Source: CAZVIK01 sp964627045 (lineage in GTDB: Bacteria; Acidobacteriota; Terriglobia; Bryobacterales; Bryobacteraceae). Taken from it: a stretch of DNA of 31,685 nt. The stretch is from contig CAZVIK010000024.1 of NCBI GenBank assembly GCA_964627045.1, positions 1 through 31,685 of the forward strand. The letters run 5' to 3'. A program made the translations under genes and the position numbers. Position 1 is the stretch's first letter; the number at the start of each line of letters is the position of its first letter. This document shows positions 29,189 to 31,685 of the stretch, in pieces. Below the pieces are notes generated by a model, which worked only from the letters and a program-made list of their open reading frames with translations, was not told the DNA's origin and did no database searches.

Positions 29189-29658
29189 GACTGGCCATCA
29201 CAGTAGGCTTGCTGGCGGCGCTCGCGCAGTCGGCGCAGGCGCCGCTTCAGCCCCTTGACGAAAAGGTCTTCGCGGGCTTGGTCTCGGCCAACCGGGGCAA
29301 CGTGCTGCTGGTGAACTTCTGGGCCACCTGGTGCGCGCCGTGCCGCGAGGAGATGCCGGAACTGGCTGGGCTTCAGCGGAAGTACCAGGCAAAGGGGTTC
29401 CGGCTGGTGACGATCTCCTGCGATGAACCCGAGGACGGCATCAAGGCGGCGCAGTTCCTGGCCACCGCCGGGGTCAAAGCCGCAGCCTACCACAAGCGCG
29501 CGGCCGACGACGACAAGTTCATCACCTTCGTGGACAAGGCCTGGAGCGGCGCGCTGCCCGCCCTTTACCTCTACGACCGCTCGGGCAAACGCGCCGGCGC
29601 CTTCATCGGCGAAACAGACATGGCGGCGCTGGAGACCGCCATCCGGAAACTGCTGTAA
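29185..29658 (+). CDS. Exported TlpA-like thioredoxin
   Basis: A 157-residue protein with an N-terminal signal (LAITVGLLAALAQSAQA) and a thioredoxin domain with active site VNFWATWCAPCREEMP (WCAPC near residue 49). GFRLVTISCDEPED and a GALPALYLYDRSG cis-Pro strand complete the fold. The start is GTG 29185, overlapping the redoxin stop. The likely role is reduction of periplasmic disulfides, possibly of the redoxin upstream. It is a separate paralogue of the TlpA/ResA-like protein at 23529-24050. Confidence 0.88.
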   Translation: MRLAITVGLLAALAQSAQAPLQPLDEKVFAGLVSANRGNVLLVNFWATWCAPCREEMPELAGLQRKYQAKGFRLVTISCDEPEDGIKAAQFLATAGVKAAAYHKRAADDDKFITFVDKAWSGALPALYLYDRSGKRAGAFIGETDMAALETAIRKLL

Positions 29659-29893
29659 GCGTTGACGTCCGCAGCGCTGGCTCCCTTCCTCGCGGCGCCC
29701 CGCAAACCGTCACGCCCGGCCTAGACCTCAGTTTCCGATGGTGGTGTCTTCGGGGTATGGGTCACCAAGTGCGGCGCTCATCTGGGGCATGTATTTAATG
29801 ATGGCCCGGCGCCGGCGAACCTTCGATGCTGTAAAAACTCAATGGCTCTCGGTTTCACGAGACAAGATTGAATTGGATCGGGAGGCTTCTTCG

Positions 29894-30373
29894 TTGACCG
29901 GATTTCACACTCTGAGACGAGAGCAGTGGCTACCCCGGCCGCTGGAAGAGGTATTCGCCTTTTTTTCCGATGCCAAAAATCTGGGAGCGATCACGCCTCC
30001 CTGGCTTGGATTTCGCATTCTCACTCCCGGCCAGATCCGGATAGCAGCCGGCACAAGAATCAGGTATCGGCTGAGCTGGCACGGAGTTCCCATAAACTGG
30101 ACAACGGAGATACGACGGTGGGATCCGCCTTATCGCTTTGTGGACGTGCAGTTGCAGGGGCCATACCAGCTCTGGCACCATACCCATTGCTTTGAGTCGC
30201 ACCGAGGCGGGACGAGAATGACGGATGTCGTCCGGTACCGCCTTCCGCTTGGAGTCATTGGCAGGGCAGTGCATTCCCTCAGAGTGCGGCGGGACGTAGG
30301 GGAGATCTTCGACTACCGGCTCCACCGCATCAACGGACTATTCGCTGGCAGTGCGCTGGCAGAGGCAGACTGA
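29894..30373 (+). CDS. SRPBCC-family ligand-binding protein
   Basis: A 159-residue protein of the SRPBCC (START/Bet v1-like) superfamily, which forms a hydrophobic ligand pocket. Typical features: HTLRREQWLPRPLEEVFAFF, then SDAKNLGAITPPWLGFRIL, central GTRIRYRLSWHGVPINWTT, WDPPYRFVDVQLQGPYQLWH and the late helix LRVRRDVGEIFDYR. I place the start at TTG 29894 because GGGAGG (29880-29885) lies eight bases upstream and family members usually begin at this HTLRREQW point. The same frame is open back to 29738 with no family match there. The SDR gene follows after five bases; the two are commonly found together. Confidence 0.8.
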   Translation: MTGFHTLRREQWLPRPLEEVFAFFSDAKNLGAITPPWLGFRILTPGQIRIAAGTRIRYRLSWHGVPINWTTEIRRWDPPYRFVDVQLQGPYQLWHHTHCFESHRGGTRMTDVVRYRLPLGVIGRAVHSLRVRRDVGEIFDYRLHRINGLFAGSALAEAD

Positions 30374-30378
30374 GAGGC

Positions 30379-31685
30379 ATGAGCCAAAAACCGGCCTTGG
30401 TTTGGCCCCGGCGGGATCTGCTTTTGTCAGAGTGCTCTGCGCCTCCGCTGATACCCAGCGAGGCTCAGACGAAGCCGCTGATTCTGATCACGGGCGCCAC
30501 CGGCTACGTAGGAGGCCGGCTTCTGGAAACCTTGGTGGCCGCCGGCCATCGGGTTCGATGCTTGGTGCGACGACCGGAGGCGTTGCGAATCCCGGGAACG
30601 GCCGGAGTGTAAGTTTTGGCTGGTGATGTTCTTGATCCGGTCTCACTCCGCACAGCGATGGCGGGGGTTCATACCGCCTACTATCTGGTTCACTCGATGG
30701 GTTCGGCGGGGTCCTTCGAGGAGGAGGACCGGCGGGCTGCCCGGAACTTTGCAGGAACTGCGCGCGATCTCGGGGTCCGGCGAATCGTCTATCTGGGTGG
30801 GCTGGGCGAGAGTTCTCCAACGCTCTCGCCGCACTTGCGCAGCCGTCACGAAGTCGGCGAGATTCTGCGCTCATCGCAACTTCCCGTCATCGAATTCCGC
30901 GCCTCTGTCGTGATCGGATCGGGCAGCCTGTCCTTTGAGATGATTCGAGGCCTGGTCGAGCGTTTGCCGGTGATGATTGCGCCGCGTTGGGTATCGGTGC
31001 CGGCGCAGCCGATTGCCATCCAGGATCTGCTCGGGTATCTGCTCGCCGCGTTGGATTTGCCTTGTCTGGAGCCCCGCGTATTCGAGATCGGCGGGGCAGA
31101 CCAAGTCTCCTACGGCGGCCTGATGTCGGAATACGCACGCCAGCGCGGACTCAAGAGGTTAGTGCTCCCCGTGCCCGTTCTGACTCCGCGGCTTTCCAGC
31201 TTGTGGTTGGGACTGGTCACGCCTCTATACGTTCGAGTCGGCCGCAAACTGATCGACAGTATCCGCCATCCTTCCGTGGTCAGGGATCGCTCGGCTCTGA
31301 CCGAATTCAGGATCCGCCCCATGGGATACCGGGAGGCCATCGCTGCCGCGCTTCGCGCGGACGACCAGGTGGAGGACTGGGCGGATCCCCCGGCCGCTTC
31401 ACGTTCGCGCTTCGTCTATTCGCTGCGGATCACCGTCGACGCAACTCCCGAGCGAGCATTCGCGCCAATTCGCAGAATCGGAGGTTCGACCGGGTGGTAT
31501 TACGCCAATTGGGTATGGAGCCTGCGTGGGGTCGTGGACATCTTGATGGGGGGACCGGGCCTGAAACGCAGCCGTCGGCATCCCGACCAACTCGACGTTG
31601 GCGACACTGTGGATTGCTGGCGAGTCGAAGCATACGAGAAGAATCACCGGCTTCGCCTCGCGGCGCGGATGAAACTGCCAGGGCG
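30379..31685 (+). pseudogene. SDR-type NAD(P)-binding protein with DUF2867-like C-terminus, broken by one TAA, runs off the window
   Basis: From ATG 30379 the frame reads a Rossmann start, LILITGATGYVGGRLLETL, then RVRCLVRRPEAL, and meets TAA at 30610-30612 (codon 78). The same frame then continues without a stop to the window end for 357 codons: VLAGDVLDPVSLRTAM, AYYLVHSMGS, RRIVYLGGLGE, LPVIEFRASVVIGSGS and PIAIQDLLGYL. The last part resembles the DUF2867 module (GSTGWYYANWVWSLRG, then DILMGGPGLKRSRRHP and LDVGDTVDCWRVE). No frameshift is needed; relatives I recall have Glu, Gln or Lys where the TAA sits, between GV and VLAGDVLD. It may be a recent nonsense mutation or a base-call error. 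Part of an operon with the SRPBCC gene. Confidence 0.8.

Overview
This is a high-GC bacterial chromosome segment, probably from an acidobacterium of the Solibacter/Bryobacter type. That placement rests on gene content and general recall, not on a marker-gene search. A 10-base run of N at 2289-2298 shows the sequence is a draft or metagenome assembly. Genes are tightly packed and often translationally coupled: ATGA or GTGA start/stop overlaps join at least nine gene pairs.

Region 1 (1-4523, +). A severed D-aminoacylase fragment is followed by a coupled trio: an unrecognised protein, an MFS permease and a calcineurin-like phosphoesterase interrupted by the N gap. Next comes enolase, under a clear fluoride riboswitch with a transcription terminator. 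Behind eno lie about 540 bases of debris: a long inverted repeat, a GC-rich hairpin and the first codons of an IS21-type istA.

Region 2 (4524-10047, -). tRNA-Ser(CGA) sits beyond the end of a five-gene operon. The operon encodes a membrane protein, a Tat-exported protein, two GT4 glycosyltransferases and, between them, a PHP-domain phosphoesterase. It probably builds or remodels a glycan or glycolipid.

Region 3 (10203-18561, +). An ArsR-type regulator carries an in-frame TAG and has a promoter placed for leaderless translation. It precedes hyfB-C-E-F-G-I, a complex I/hydrogenase-4-like membrane complex. The HyfG-like subunit has lost all four Ni-Fe ligand cysteines, and the last gene fuses a one-cluster ferredoxin domain to the NuoB-like subunit. 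This is an energy-converting hydrogenase-related (Ehr) complex, not a hydrogenase. A block of three hairpin repeats separates it from the convergent genes downstream.

Region 4 (18562-24050). Mostly information-processing and envelope genes: a CCA-adding/poly(A) polymerase family enzyme, XerC/D recombinase, a 2H phosphoesterase, several small conserved proteins, an orphan HlyD-type adaptor and a TlpA/ResA thioredoxin.

Region 5 (24115-29658, +). Two PTPS paralogues (one with Glu in place of the catalytic Cys) and folE form a pterin operon. It is followed by an unknown gene coupled to pduS and pduT, the electron-transfer pair of bacterial microcompartments, without any other microcompartment gene. 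Then come a LysW-like zinc-ribbon protein with its own promoter, a secreted carboxypeptidase-regulatory-like protein and a coupled pair of exported thioredoxin-fold proteins.

Region 6 (29894-31685, +). An SRPBCC protein is followed by an SDR-type NAD(P)-binding protein that is broken by one in-frame TAA and runs off the window.
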